From the NCBI GenBank assembly GCA_902583585.1, contig CACHWN010000007.1, positions 1 to 54,862 on the forward strand: DNA of 54,862 nucleotides, read 5' to 3'. Shown piece after piece: positions 36,316 through 44,286 of the stretch. Each line of letters begins with the position of its first letter. Positions within the stretch are counted from its first letter, which is position 1. A program made the translations under genes and the position numbers. This DNA is from an uncultured Pelagibacteraceae bacterium (GTDB lineage Bacteria; Pseudomonadota; Alphaproteobacteria; Pelagibacterales; Pelagibacteraceae). The notes beneath the pieces are model-generated. The model was not told where the DNA came from, did no database searches, and was given only the letters and a program-made list of their open reading frames with translations.

Positions 36316-36780
36316 ATGACTAAGAATAAATATTTATCTCTTACATTCATTCTTTTAATAACATTTTTAGCATCTGGAATTGGTGGATTTACTACTGCGA
36401 CTTTTAAAGAGCCCTGGTATTCTCAGATAATTCTTCCAAATTTTAATCCTCCGAGCTGGGTGTTTGGGCCAGTATGGACAGTTTTGTATATCTTAATGTC
36501 AGTAGCAATTTGGCGTATTTGGATAAACTACTATGATAATAAAATTTTAAATTTATATTTTTTACACCTCTTTTTTAATATGATTTGGAGTATTATTTTT
36601 TTTGGTTTTCATCAAATAGGACTAGCATTACTAGATTTAGTTTTAATTCTCATATTTATAGTTCTCTTAATGAAAATTTATTATTCGAAGGATAAGATTA
36701 GTTTTTCTTTGATGGTTCCTTACTTTTTATGGAGCGGTTACGCTTTAGTTTTAAATTTTAATATTTTTATTTTAAACTAA
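36316..36780 (+). CDS. tspO: TspO/MBR family protein
   Basis: A 154-residue protein with five hydrophobic helices and the TspO signature PNFNPPSWVFGPVWTVLYILMS (residues 41-62), then WSIIFFGFHQIGLALLD and WSGYALVLNFNIFILN. TspO binds porphyrins and, in photosynthetic bacteria, relays oxygen and light signals. Its place among light- and oxygen-stress genes is consistent. It starts 21 bases from the divergent SDR gene. Confidence 0.9.
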   Translation: MTKNKYLSLTFILLITFLASGIGGFTTATFKEPWYSQIILPNFNPPSWVFGPVWTVLYILMSVAIWRIWINYYDNKILNLYFLHLFFNMIWSIIFFGFHQIGLALLDLVLILIFIVLLMKIYYSKDKISFSLMVPYFLWSGYALVLNFNIFILN

Positions 36781-36798
36781 ATTAAGCTATACACACGC

Positions 36799-37593
36799 AT
36801 GAACTACAAAAAAACTTTTAATTTTTTGAAATCTTTACCTGTAAAATTAAATTCATTTTACAAAAAAAAATCAAAATCTGGAATTAAAGTAAAAAACAAA
36901 TCAAAAGATAAAAAAGGTTTTGATCCGGTAACTAATTTTGATAAATCTTTTGAAAAATATATAAGATCATTAATAATAAAAAAATTTCCTAAGGATTCTA
37001 TTATCGGAGAAGAGTTTGACGATAAAAAGTCTGATAATCATTTTCAATGGTCAATCGATCCGATAGACGGAACAAGAGCCTTTGTTATTGGAGCGCCGAC
37101 TTGGTCCAACTTAATAGGCCTTTCCTTTAACGAAAAATCAAAAATTGGTTTAGCAAATTTTCCAGAATTAAATAAATTTTATATAAACGATCAAAAAAAA
37201 TCCTATATTTTCAAAAATAATAAAAAAAAAATTCTCAAATCTTCTAATAATAGGGATTTAAAAACAGTAAAAATTATCGGAAATTTTCATGGAACCTTAA
37301 GCTATGAAAGGCAAAGAAAAGTTATAAAGAAATTTGGTTGGTCATTTAGGTTAGCTGGGTTTGATGCTTTAAATTATTGTTTATTAGCTGAGGGAACAGT
37401 AGATGCTGTGATAGAAGCTAACTTAAAGCCTTATGATATTTTACCTTTAATACCCATCATCAAAAACTCAGGCGCAATAGTAACTAACTGGAAAAATGAA
37501 CCCGCAGAAATAGGAGGTAATATCATTGCTTCATCTAATAAAGCTTTACATAACAAGATTCTAAGATTACTAAAACCTTTTACAAAAAAATGA
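36799..37593 (+). CDS. Inositol-monophosphatase-family phosphatase, possible HisN-type histidinol-phosphatase
   Basis: A 264-residue phosphatase. GEEFDDKK (about residues 71-78) and WSIDPIDGTRAFVIGAPTW (residues 90-108) carry the metal ligands Glu and Asp of the family, and AGFDALNYCLLAEGTVDAVIEANLKPYDILPL closes the active site. The size and the DPIDGTRAFV sequence resemble HisN, which dephosphorylates histidinol phosphate; inositol phosphate or nucleotide phosphatase (CysQ) is the alternative. hisI lies at 44894, not adjacent. It overlaps the YIP1 gene by 4 bases. Confidence 0.8.
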   Translation: MNYKKTFNFLKSLPVKLNSFYKKKSKSGIKVKNKSKDKKGFDPVTNFDKSFEKYIRSLIIKKFPKDSIIGEEFDDKKSDNHFQWSIDPIDGTRAFVIGAPTWSNLIGLSFNEKSKIGLANFPELNKFYINDQKKSYIFKNNKKKILKSSNNRDLKTVKIIGNFHGTLSYERQRKVIKKFGWSFRLAGFDALNYCLLAEGTVDAVIEANLKPYDILPLIPIIKNSGAIVTNWKNEPAEIGGNIIASSNKALHNKILRLLKPFTKK

Positions 37594-38111
37594 TTAATTT
37601 ATTTATAAATAGAGTTTTTAGAGCTATCAAAATAGACATAGACCTATACGAAGAAGTTGAAAAAGATAAAAAAGCGACTTTTCAAGCAGGTATTGTAGTT
37701 GTGTTATCAAGTCTTGCTGCCGGTGTTGGATCTTTGCATTTGGGAGCATCAAATTTTCTAATTGCTCCTGCGATTTCTCTTTTAAGCTGGTATGTGTGGG
37801 CTTATATAATTTATTTTGTTGGTGTAAAACTCTTTGGGGATATTAAAACCAAAAGTGATCACGGTGAACTTTTAAGAACAATTGGGTTCTCAAGTGCACC
37901 TGGATTAATCAGAGTCTTTGGCGTCACACCAGAGTTAATGACAGTAACATTTGTTGGCTCAGCGTTCTGGATGCTTGCTTGTATGGTTGTTGCAGTTAAA
38001 TCTGCATTAGACTACGATAGCCTTTGGAAAGCATTTGGAGTTGTAATAGTTTCTTGGCTAGTGCAAGCATTCTTTTTATTTTTAATAATTGTTTTATTTA
38101 AAGGTTTTTAA
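37590..38111 (+). CDS. YIP1-family membrane protein
   Basis: A 173-residue protein with five hydrophobic segments and the YIP1 outline VEKDKKATFQAGIVVVLSS, SWYVWAYIIYFVGVKLFG and IGFSSAPGLIRVFG. Family functions in bacteria are poorly known. Its stop overlaps by 4 bases with the end of the small convergent CxxC gene at 38108-38272. Confidence 0.75.
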   Translation: MINLFINRVFRAIKIDIDLYEEVEKDKKATFQAGIVVVLSSLAAGVGSLHLGASNFLIAPAISLLSWYVWAYIIYFVGVKLFGDIKTKSDHGELLRTIGFSSAPGLIRVFGVTPELMTVTFVGSAFWMLACMVVAVKSALDYDSLWKAFGVVIVSWLVQAFFLFLIIVLFKGF

Positions 38112-38272
38112 AGAGGAAAAATTCTTTTTGAAAGGTTGCAACTGTTACAAATTTTGTAGCTATGCATAATTAAGTTTTGTTTTACACTTTCGTCTTCTTT
38201 TCTACATTCTTCGCAGATATTATCTGCAGCATCTTTGTTATCGTCTATGACAATATGATCATCGTTTTTCAT
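38108..38272 (-). CDS. Small double-CxxC protein, 54 residues
   Basis: An unlisted frame read directly on the minus strand: ATG at 38272-38270, TAA at 38110-38108. The product is 54 residues, starts MKNDDHIVIDDNKDAADN, and carries CEEC (C20, C23) and CNSC (C42, C45), the spacing of a small zinc ribbon or a redox pair. It is acidic at the N-terminus. Its stop overlaps that of the YIP1 gene by 4 bases and its start lies 23 bases from the divergent msrA start, so it fills the only gap here. I do not recognise the family. Confidence 0.6.
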   Translation of the reverse strand: MKNDDHIVIDDNKDAADNICEECRKEDESVKQNLIMHSYKICNSCNLSKRIFPL

Positions 38273-38295
38273 AAATATTAATATATCATTTAAAT

Positions 38296-38868
38296 ATGAA
38301 AAAATATTTATTTATGATTTTAATTTTTTTAATAAGCACGTCTGCCCAATCAAAAAATTTTAAAAAAATATATTTTGCTGGAGGATGCTTTTGGTGTATG
38401 GAGGAGTCCTTTGATGGAGTTGAAGGTGTTTTATCAACAGTTTCAGGCTATTCAGGTGGGCACTTAAAAAATCCTACTTACCATGATGTTATTTATAAAG
38501 ACACTGGCCACGTAGAAGCTTTAGAAATAACTTATGATCCAAACATAGTAAACTATGAAAAATTACTTAATATTTTTTGGAGAAATATAGATCCCTTCGA
38601 CTCAGAAGGTCAATTTTGTGACAAAGGCAAGAGCTATAGATCAGTAATTTTTTTTCAAAATCAACTAGAAAAAGAATTTATTGATAAATCCTTTAAAAAT
38701 TTAGAAAAGAAATTTGATAAAAAAATTGTCACTTTAGTATGGAAATTTGAGGAATTTTACCAAGCAGAAGATTATCACCAAGATTATTATGAAAAAAATT
38801 TTATTCGTTATCTAATGTATAAAAAGGCGTGTAAAAGAGAAGATACCTTGAGAGAAATATGGAATTGA
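38296..38868 (+). CDS. msrA: Peptide-methionine (S)-S-oxide reductase MsrA, exported form
   Basis: A 190-residue MsrA with signal peptide (to about STSAQS, residue 19) and the catalytic GGCFWC (C31, C34), SGGHLKNPTYHDVIYKDTGHVEAL and FYQAEDYHQDYY, all diagnostic. It reduces methionine S-sulfoxide in exported proteins. Its partner MsrB is encoded at 1607-2059, also exported, so both epimers can be repaired in the periplasm. It overlaps the following gene by 10 bases. Confidence 0.93.
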   Translation: MKKYLFMILIFLISTSAQSKNFKKIYFAGGCFWCMEESFDGVEGVLSTVSGYSGGHLKNPTYHDVIYKDTGHVEALEITYDPNIVNYEKLLNIFWRNIDPFDSEGQFCDKGKSYRSVIFFQNQLEKEFIDKSFKNLEKKFDKKIVTLVWKFEEFYQAEDYHQDYYEKNFIRYLMYKKACKREDTLREIWN

Positions 38869-39314
38869 AAAAAATAATTTTAGCAATTTTTTTTGTGAGT
38901 TTCGTTAGTTCAGCAAATGCAGAAATGATAAAACCAGCTGAAAATTTATCTGCTTATGATGTTATCAAAATACAATTAGATGCTTTAAAAAATAATGACG
39001 ATAAAGATAACGGCATAAAACAAACATGGATCTTTGCTCATCCTGATAATAAAAAAATGACCGGCCCATATCCCAGATTTAGAATAATGCTTTACGATGT
39101 ACATTATAGAATATTGTTAAACCATTTTTCACATAAGATAGATTTAATTACAAATACTGAAAATAAATTTGTTTATGGAGTAAAAGTTTTAAGCGATAAG
39201 AAACAACAATTTTTTTATGAATGGCATGTAAGTAAAGGTAATGAGGAAAATTGTACAAATTGTTGGTTTACTACAGCAGTTTCGATGCCACTTGATCAAG
39301 GAAATTCAATTTGA
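38859..39314 (+). CDS. Exported hypothetical protein, DUF4864-like
   Basis: A 151-residue protein with signal peptide (to about SSANAEM, residue 23). YDVIKIQLDALKNND, FAHPDN and PYPRFRIMLYDVHYRIL suggest a DUF4864-like fold, but I am not certain. A CTNC pair lies near residue 135-138. It overlaps msrA by 10 bases and is followed by a TTG-start gene with 4-base overlap, placing it in one operon with msrA and the photolyase-like gene. Confidence 0.6.
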   Translation: MELKKIILAIFFVSFVSSANAEMIKPAENLSAYDVIKIQLDALKNNDDKDNGIKQTWIFAHPDNKKMTGPYPRFRIMLYDVHYRILLNHFSHKIDLITNTENKFVYGVKVLSDKKQQFFYEWHVSKGNEENCTNCWFTTAVSMPLDQGNSI

Positions 39315-39511
39315 AAAGACCTCCCTTTGCAATACGCTATTTAATTATTGGTGCAATTTTAGTTGTGCCTCCAATACTAAGTACTCATTATGGATCAATA
39401 TATTTAGGTAAGCATAATGGTGTACTTCTTGGTTTTTGTGTCGGAATAGTTTGTGTATCTTTTGCGTGTTGGAAACTTTTTATTGATGAGTGGAGGGATG
39501 ACGAGGACTAA
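39311..39511 (+). CDS. Small membrane protein, 66 residues
   Basis: A frame starting with TTG at 39311 and overlapping both neighbours (4 bases on the left, 1 base on the right). Two hydrophobic segments, around residues 10-22 and 35-52, with a charged tail DEWRDDED. I do not recognise a family. The tight coupling to the exported gene before and the photolyase-like gene after argues it is translated. Confidence 0.6.
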   Translation: MKRPPFAIRYLIIGAILVVPPILSTHYGSIYLGKHNGVLLGFCVGIVCVSFACWKLFIDEWRDDED

Positions 39512-40647
39512 TGAAATTCGAAATCTCAAGAGACGGAGCCTTAAAACGGCTCGATGCTTTTATAAACAGTGAGTTAGTTAATTATAGTTTTAAAAGAAAT
39601 TTTGATTTAGGGCCAAAAGATAAATCAAATGTATCTTGCTTATCACCTTACATCTCTCACAGATTAATAACTGAGTATGAAGTTGCAAAAACAGTTTTAA
39701 CAAAGTTTCCATATCAAAAAGTTGATAAATATATCCAAGAAATATTTTGGAGAGTTTATTGGAAAGGTTGGTTAGAACTTAGACCTCAAGTTTGGACTGA
39801 CTTTATAGAAGATTTAAAAGGATTGAAGGAAGATGACAATTATAAAAAAGCAATCAATGGTGAAACTCAAATTGAATGTTTTAATGATTGGGTGAAAGAG
39901 CTTAAAGAAAATAATTATTTACATAATCATACAAGAATGTGGTTTGCTAGTATTTGGATATTTACTTTAAATCTACCTTGGCAAAAAGGTGCAGAATTCT
40001 TTATGAAACATTTATTTGATGGTGATGCTGCTTCTAACACATTGAGTTGGAGATGGGTTGCTGGACTTCAAACTAAAGGAAAGCACTATGTTGCTCAATC
40101 ATGGAACATAAGCAAGTTTACTAATAATAAATATAAGAATGTTAAATTAAATGAGAACGCTTTACCTGCAATAGACAAAAGAGAATATAAATTAAATCCA
40201 CTTAATTTTATTACAGAAGATAATTCAAATGAAAATTTATTACTATTTGAGAACGAATTAAATTTAGAAAATAGAAATTTAAAAAAATATAAAAATATTT
40301 ACTTATTTTTATTGAGTAATAATGCTCGAAGAATAAAGCTTGGACAAAAGGTACTAGATTATAAATCAGAAATAATTAATGACCAAAAAAAAAGATTTGA
40401 AGATTTACAAATCATAGATGAGGTAAAATTTCAAACTCTTGCAGATGAAATTAACTCATTTGATGTTGTTCACCCATGCATTGGAGAGAATTTTTCTTTT
40501 TTAAATTCTATAAGAAAAAAGCGAAATTTAAAATTAAACTTCGTTTTGAGTGAGGAAGATAAATTTTCTTGGCAGTTTTCCAACAAAGGATTCTTTAATT
40601 TTAAAAACAATATTCCTAAAATTTTGACTAATTTTAATTTACAATAA
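39511..40647 (+). CDS. Photolyase/cryptochrome FAD-domain protein without the N-terminal antenna domain
   Basis: A 378-residue protein. The FAD-binding domain starts within the first 50 residues (CLSPYISHRLITEYEV), followed by EIFWRVYWKGWLELRP, MWFASIWIFTLNLPW and DGDAASNTLSWRWVAGLQT, then KGKHYVAQSWNISKFTN. These are the conserved flavin-pocket segments of FAD_binding_7. The usual N-terminal alpha/beta photoantenna domain (about 130-200 residues) is absent. The C-terminal 130 residues (about 245-378) look alpha/beta and might be a displaced domain. Photolyase-like proteins lacking the antenna are known. Activity may be photorepair or light sensing. It lies in the operon with msrA. Confidence 0.78.
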   Translation: MKFEISRDGALKRLDAFINSELVNYSFKRNFDLGPKDKSNVSCLSPYISHRLITEYEVAKTVLTKFPYQKVDKYIQEIFWRVYWKGWLELRPQVWTDFIEDLKGLKEDDNYKKAINGETQIECFNDWVKELKENNYLHNHTRMWFASIWIFTLNLPWQKGAEFFMKHLFDGDAASNTLSWRWVAGLQTKGKHYVAQSWNISKFTNNKYKNVKLNENALPAIDKREYKLNPLNFITEDNSNENLLLFENELNLENRNLKKYKNIYLFLLSNNARRIKLGQKVLDYKSEIINDQKKRFEDLQIIDEVKFQTLADEINSFDVVHPCIGENFSFLNSIRKKRNLKLNFVLSEEDKFSWQFSNKGFFNFKNNIPKILTNFNLQ

Positions 40648-40648
40648 T

Positions 40649-40774
40649 TTATTTAGAGGAACACCTCTTTGAACAATATTTTACTTTATCCCAATTAAGT
40701 CTCCATTTTTTTCTCCAAGTAAAAGGTTTATTACAAACTGGACAAGTTTTTTTGGGCAAATTAGCTTTTTTCAT
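40649..40774 (-). CDS. DUF2256 family small zinc-ribbon-like protein, 41 residues
   Basis: Unlisted but clearly recognisable on the minus strand: ATG at 40774-40772, TAA at 40651-40649. The product contains [16 protein letters not shown] (C11, C14) and [12 protein letters not shown] (C34, C38), the DUF2256 pattern CPVC...FTWRKKW...YCSxxC. It overlaps the DCC gene by 14 bases (its start lies inside that gene) and its stop is one base from the convergent antenna-less photolyase-like gene. DUF2256 proteins commonly neighbour photolyase/cryptochrome genes; their function is unknown. Confidence 0.9.
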   Translation of the reverse strand: MKKANLPKKTCPVCNKPFTWRKKWRLNWDKVKYCSKRCSSK

Positions 40775-41120
40775 TTTTCAGAAGGTGTTTATTTTTTATA
40801 AATAGAAAATAAGCTGCAATCTCATAGAAAATATTTAAAATGAAAAATAAAGGTTTAATTTTAAATATTTTATATAAAAAATTATATTTAGGAACATTTT
40901 TCCAAATTATTAAAAAAGACTCTGCTCCATCAATTACTTTACCGTCTTGTATAACATGCATTCTTCTTAAAAGTTCTTTATATGATTTTGAGGTAACTTT
41001 CTGAGCTTCTTCATTAGAAGTTACATCTATCCATTCTACACTGTTATCACTATGTTTTTTGTAATGATTGATTTCGGCTCTACAAATATTACATGAATTG
41101 TTAAAAAAAACTTTAACCAT
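40761..41120 (-). CDS. DCC-family (DUF393) thiol-disulfide oxidoreductase-like protein
   Basis: A 119-residue protein with the DUF393 start [19 protein letters not shown], where the family DGDCPLC (DCC) site is C10-x2-C13 (NSCNIC). [25 protein letters not shown] and [14 protein letters not shown] are typical of the family. The C-terminus is hydrophobic. It lies between the photolyase homologue and the DUF2256 gene, overlapping both, and probably acts in the same process. Confidence 0.85.
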   Translation of the reverse strand: MVKVFFNNSCNICRAEINHYKKHSDNSVEWIDVTSNEEAQKVTSKSYKELLRRMHVIQDGKVIDGAESFLIIWKNVPKYNFLYKIFKIKPLFFILNIFYEIAAYFLFIKNKHLLKNEKS

Positions 41121-42594
41121 TAGTATTTTCTTTTATAAAATTATTGGCAGCTTTAAAAATTCTTATTTTTCTCTCTTTATTCATTTTTTCAGAAACTCTA
41201 ACCATCATTGCAAGACGTGGATTTTTTAAAAAGAATTTTTTATGTCTATCTATAAATTTCCAATATAATCCGTCCATTACATCACACCAAGGACCTTTTT
41301 TAAAATGCATCATTTTAAGAAAATAACTAGAGCCACAAATATAAGGTTTAGTTGCAAATATTCCGCCGTCACTAAATAACCCCATTCCATAAACATTTGG
41401 CGCCATTACCCAGTCAGATGAGTCTACGAACATTTCCATAAACCATTTATAAACTTGTTTAGGATTTATCTCACAAAGATTCATTATGTTTGCCAATATC
41501 ATTAGTCTTTCAATGTGATGAGACCAGCCGTAGTTTTTAGCATTATTGATTGCATGGTCTAACGGATCTAAACCTGTATTTCCCTCATACCAAGATTTTT
41601 TCATTTTTCTTTTATGATTAAAAAAATTAGTATTATCTAATCGTTGATCATAGTTTTGATAAATTCCTCTCATAAACTCTCTCCAACCTATAATCTGCCT
41701 GATATAACCCTCAAAGGAATTCATAGGTACTTTATTTTCAATCTTTCTTAACTTCTCTATTATCTCTTCTGGGGCTATTAAACCTAAGTTTATAAGTGGA
41801 CTTAGCGCGCTATGAAAAACAGTATTTGATTTATCTGTTACCGCGTCCTCATAATCCCCAAACAGCTTTATTCTATCTTTCAAAAACTCATCAAGCCACT
41901 TATTTGCGTCTTTTCGTGTTGTTGGAAACCAAAATTTATCAGTATTTCCTGGATGATCTTTAAAATTAGAATTTATAAATTTTTTAAGAGTAATAGTTTC
42001 CTTTGTCTCTTTTACCTTAGAAATAACAGGAACTTTAATAGTATTCGGAAGTTTTTTTCTATTTTCTTCATCAAAACTCCATTTATTTCCTTTTGGAGTT
42101 CCATTTTTATTCATCAATAAATTCATTTTTGTTCTTACAATTTTATAAAAATTTGCCATGAAAGGCCGTTTATTTTTAGAAAGGTAATCTTTAAATTCTT
42201 GCCTCTCTATTAAAAACATTGGAGATCTAACTTGGTTAATCTTAAGTAAATTTTTTTTTCCTAAATTTAATATTCTTTTTTCAAAAAATTTATCTTCAAT
42301 TTCAAAAAAAGTAATTTCTTTTATCTTTTTTTCTTTAATAGTTTTTTCTAATTTTTTTTCGTAAGATAATTTAAAATCTTTATTTACATCTTTATATATT
42401 AAATTAAAATTTTTTGATTTAAGCTCATCTTTGAATGATCTCATTGAAGATAAAAATAACAGTATTTTCAGTTTGTGATGTTTTTCAAAGGTGCATAGAC
42501 CATAGTCTTCTGCCATAAAAAAAGTATGGTCTTTATAATCAGAGAGATATTTTGGGTTAAAAAGTTGATTTCCTAAAATTATAAAAAGCTTCAT
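41113..42594 (-). CDS. Cryptochrome/photolyase family protein (FeS-BCP / PhrB type) lacking the usual cluster cysteines
   Basis: A 493-residue protein of the COG3046 (bacterial (6-4) photolyase PhrB/CryB) family. IILGNQLF at the start, KKMKKSWYEGNTGLD, YGWSHHIERLMI, VDSSDWVMAPNVYGMGLFSDGG and TKPYICGSSYFLKM mark the antenna and FAD domains. In PhrB the cluster ligands include an upstream Cys before the HHIERL block and a YCKGC pair; here those positions read PLD and FKKGP, leaving only an isolated Cys (GPWC). It probably repairs (6-4) photoproducts or senses blue light. It heads an operon with DCC and DUF2256 genes. Confidence 0.85.
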   Translation of the reverse strand: MKLFIILGNQLFNPKYLSDYKDHTFFMAEDYGLCTFEKHHKLKILLFLSSMRSFKDELKSKNFNLIYKDVNKDFKLSYEKKLEKTIKEKKIKEITFFEIEDKFFEKRILNLGKKNLLKINQVRSPMFLIERQEFKDYLSKNKRPFMANFYKIVRTKMNLLMNKNGTPKGNKWSFDEENRKKLPNTIKVPVISKVKETKETITLKKFINSNFKDHPGNTDKFWFPTTRKDANKWLDEFLKDRIKLFGDYEDAVTDKSNTVFHSALSPLINLGLIAPEEIIEKLRKIENKVPMNSFEGYIRQIIGWREFMRGIYQNYDQRLDNTNFFNHKRKMKKSWYEGNTGLDPLDHAINNAKNYGWSHHIERLMILANIMNLCEINPKQVYKWFMEMFVDSSDWVMAPNVYGMGLFSDGGIFATKPYICGSSYFLKMMHFKKGPWCDVMDGLYWKFIDRHKKFFLKNPRLAMMVRVSEKMNKERKIRIFKAANNFIKENTNG

Positions 42595-42678
42595 AAGTAA
42601 TAAAATACATATTTTATTTAGATATTACACGCGTCATTATTTGCATGTAAATAACCTTTAATAATGTTATTTTTAATT

Positions 42679-43389
42679 ATGAAAAAAGTAATTTTAGGAG
42701 CAACTGGATCAATTGGTTCCTCTTTGGCAAAAAAATTAGTTGACAGTGGAGAGCAGGTGCACTTAGTCGGCAGAGATGAAAATAGTTTATCGGAGTTAGC
42801 AAAAAATTTAAACTCTACATTTACAGTTTGTGATGTTTTAGAGGAAAATTTTTCTGAAAAAATACTAAATGATTTGAAAGACGAGCCAATTAATGGTTTA
42901 GCTTTTTGTGTAGGATCAATTGATTTAAAACCATTAAAGTTAACAAAAAAAAGTGACTTCATGCAATCATTCAATTTAAATCTTATTTCTGCAACTGAAG
43001 TAATTAAAACTTTAGCAGATAACTTAAAAAAAAATAAAGGTTCAGTTGTTTTATTTTCAACCGTAGCAGTGAAACAAGGCTTTCCAAACCATGCAATAGT
43101 TTCATCAGCAAAAGGTGCCATAGAAGGTTTGACTCTAGCTTTGGCAGCTGAGTTCGCTCCAAATGTGAGAGTTAATTGTATAGCACCTAGTTTGACAAAC
43201 TCTAAAATTTCGAATTTTTTACTTAAAAATGAAAAAGTTGCAGAGGGTATCGCCAAAATGCACCCAATGAAAAGAATAGGTGAGGGTGGTGACTCGGCAT
43301 CAGTTGCAAAGTTTCTCCTAACAGATGAAAGTTCTTGGATAACAGGCCAAATATTAGGTGTTGACGGAGGAAGATCATCTGTCGCATGA
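42679..43389 (+). CDS. Short-chain dehydrogenase/reductase
   Basis: A 236-residue SDR from the ATG at 42679 (MKKVILGATGSIG). An upstream in-frame ATG at 42664 adds five residues before the first strand and is less likely. The NAD(P) motif is GATGSIG, the catalytic segment is VLFSTVAV with the Tyr replaced or shifted (SSAKGAIEG gives the Ser-x3-Lys position without a clear Tyr), and the C-terminus has the GQILGVDGGR signature of FabG-like SDRs. The missing Tyr makes a non-classical catalytic site possible. Substrate unknown. Confidence 0.82.
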   Translation: MKKVILGATGSIGSSLAKKLVDSGEQVHLVGRDENSLSELAKNLNSTFTVCDVLEENFSEKILNDLKDEPINGLAFCVGSIDLKPLKLTKKSDFMQSFNLNLISATEVIKTLADNLKKNKGSVVLFSTVAVKQGFPNHAIVSSAKGAIEGLTLALAAEFAPNVRVNCIAPSLTNSKISNFLLKNEKVAEGIAKMHPMKRIGEGGDSASVAKFLLTDESSWITGQILGVDGGRSSVA

Positions 43390-43420
43390 CAATTTTTAAA
43401 AAAACAACTAAATAAAGTCT

Positions 43421-43912
43421 ATGAAATACTTAACTGTAATAATTTTTACCCTTTTGTTAAGCACAAGTTTAATGGCTGCGGGAAGTGATAGTAGTAGTGG
43501 ATCATCTTCTGATAAAGAATCTTTATATGAGGATGCAGTAAAATTAGTTAAAAGAGCTGGAAAATTAGAAAAAAAAGATAAGACTGATAAAGCTCAAAAA
43601 TTGTACTCACAAGCTTTTAATAAATTAGAAAAAGCATATAAATCAGATAAAAAAAATCCTGATATTCTTAATTACATGGGATTTACAACAAGAAAAACTG
43701 GAAACTTTGAAAAAGCTGAAAAATTTTACTTGGAAGGTTTAAGTTTAAAACCTAATCATAACGGTATAAATGAATACTTAGGTGAACTTTACGTGCAGAC
43801 TAATAGAATAGATAAAGCTAACGAAAGATTAGAAGTTCTAAAGAGTTGCAATTGTAAAGAATATAGTGAACTTGAGTTAATTATTAAAACTAAAGGCTCT
43901 AAAGTTTACTAA
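43421..43912 (+). CDS. Exported tetratricopeptide-repeat protein
   Basis: A 163-residue protein with signal peptide (ending SLMAAGS, residue 20), a Ser-rich linker, and at least two TPR units (about residues 50-85 and 86-125: PDILNYMGFTTRKTGNFEKAEKFY, HNGINEYLGELYVQTNRIDKANERL). It should mediate protein contact in the periplasm. CNCKE near residue 141 adds a vicinal-type Cys pair. Its stop overlaps that of the convergent DUF2237 gene by 4 bases. Confidence 0.8.
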   Translation: MKYLTVIIFTLLLSTSLMAAGSDSSSGSSSDKESLYEDAVKLVKRAGKLEKKDKTDKAQKLYSQAFNKLEKAYKSDKKNPDILNYMGFTTRKTGNFEKAEKFYLEGLSLKPNHNGINEYLGELYVQTNRIDKANERLEVLKSCNCKEYSELELIIKTKGSKVY

Positions 43913-44286
43913 GATAAATCTACAGCAAACTTTTTTAATTTTTCAATTGGTATAAGTTCTAAGGTCTTAATATTTGTTTTTTTTAAATAAACTGAGCAGG
44001 CCTCATCCTCTTCGATAGCTCTAGCGTACCAAGTTGCACAAACACACCAGCTGTCACCCTCTTTCAAACCTGGAAATCCAAATTCAGGATGAGGTGTAAT
44101 CAAATCATTACCTACCTTCTTTGACCAAAGTAAAAATTTATCTGTCACTTTTGCACAAACTGTATGAACCCCTCTGTCATTTTTATCTGTATTACAACAT
44201 CCATCCCTAAACCAACCTGTTAATGGATCATTAGAACATGGCTCTAAAGGTTCACCGAAAACATTTTTTTGAATTTCATTACTCAT
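43909..44286 (-). CDS. DUF2237 family protein
   Basis: A 125-residue protein recognised as DUF2237 by NVFGEPLEPCSNDPLTGWFRDGCCNT, GVHTVCAKVTDKFLLWSKKVGNDLITP and GDSWCVCATWYARA. The conserved cysteines (C17, C30, C31, C44, C81, C83) may bind metal. Function unknown. Its start overlaps the end of the 2OG oxygenase gene by 4 bases, so the two are coupled. Confidence 0.9.
   Translation of the reverse strand: MSNEIQKNVFGEPLEPCSNDPLTGWFRDGCCNTDKNDRGVHTVCAKVTDKFLLWSKKVGNDLITPHPEFGFPGLKEGDSWCVCATWYARAIEEDEACSVYLKKTNIKTLELIPIEKLKKFAVDLS

Noticed and set aside
42618-43256. A 212-residue minus-strand frame opposite the SDR gene
   Set aside because: It is a shadow of the real SDR gene, rich in Ser, Phe and Lys without any family motif; the plus strand has clear SDR motifs.
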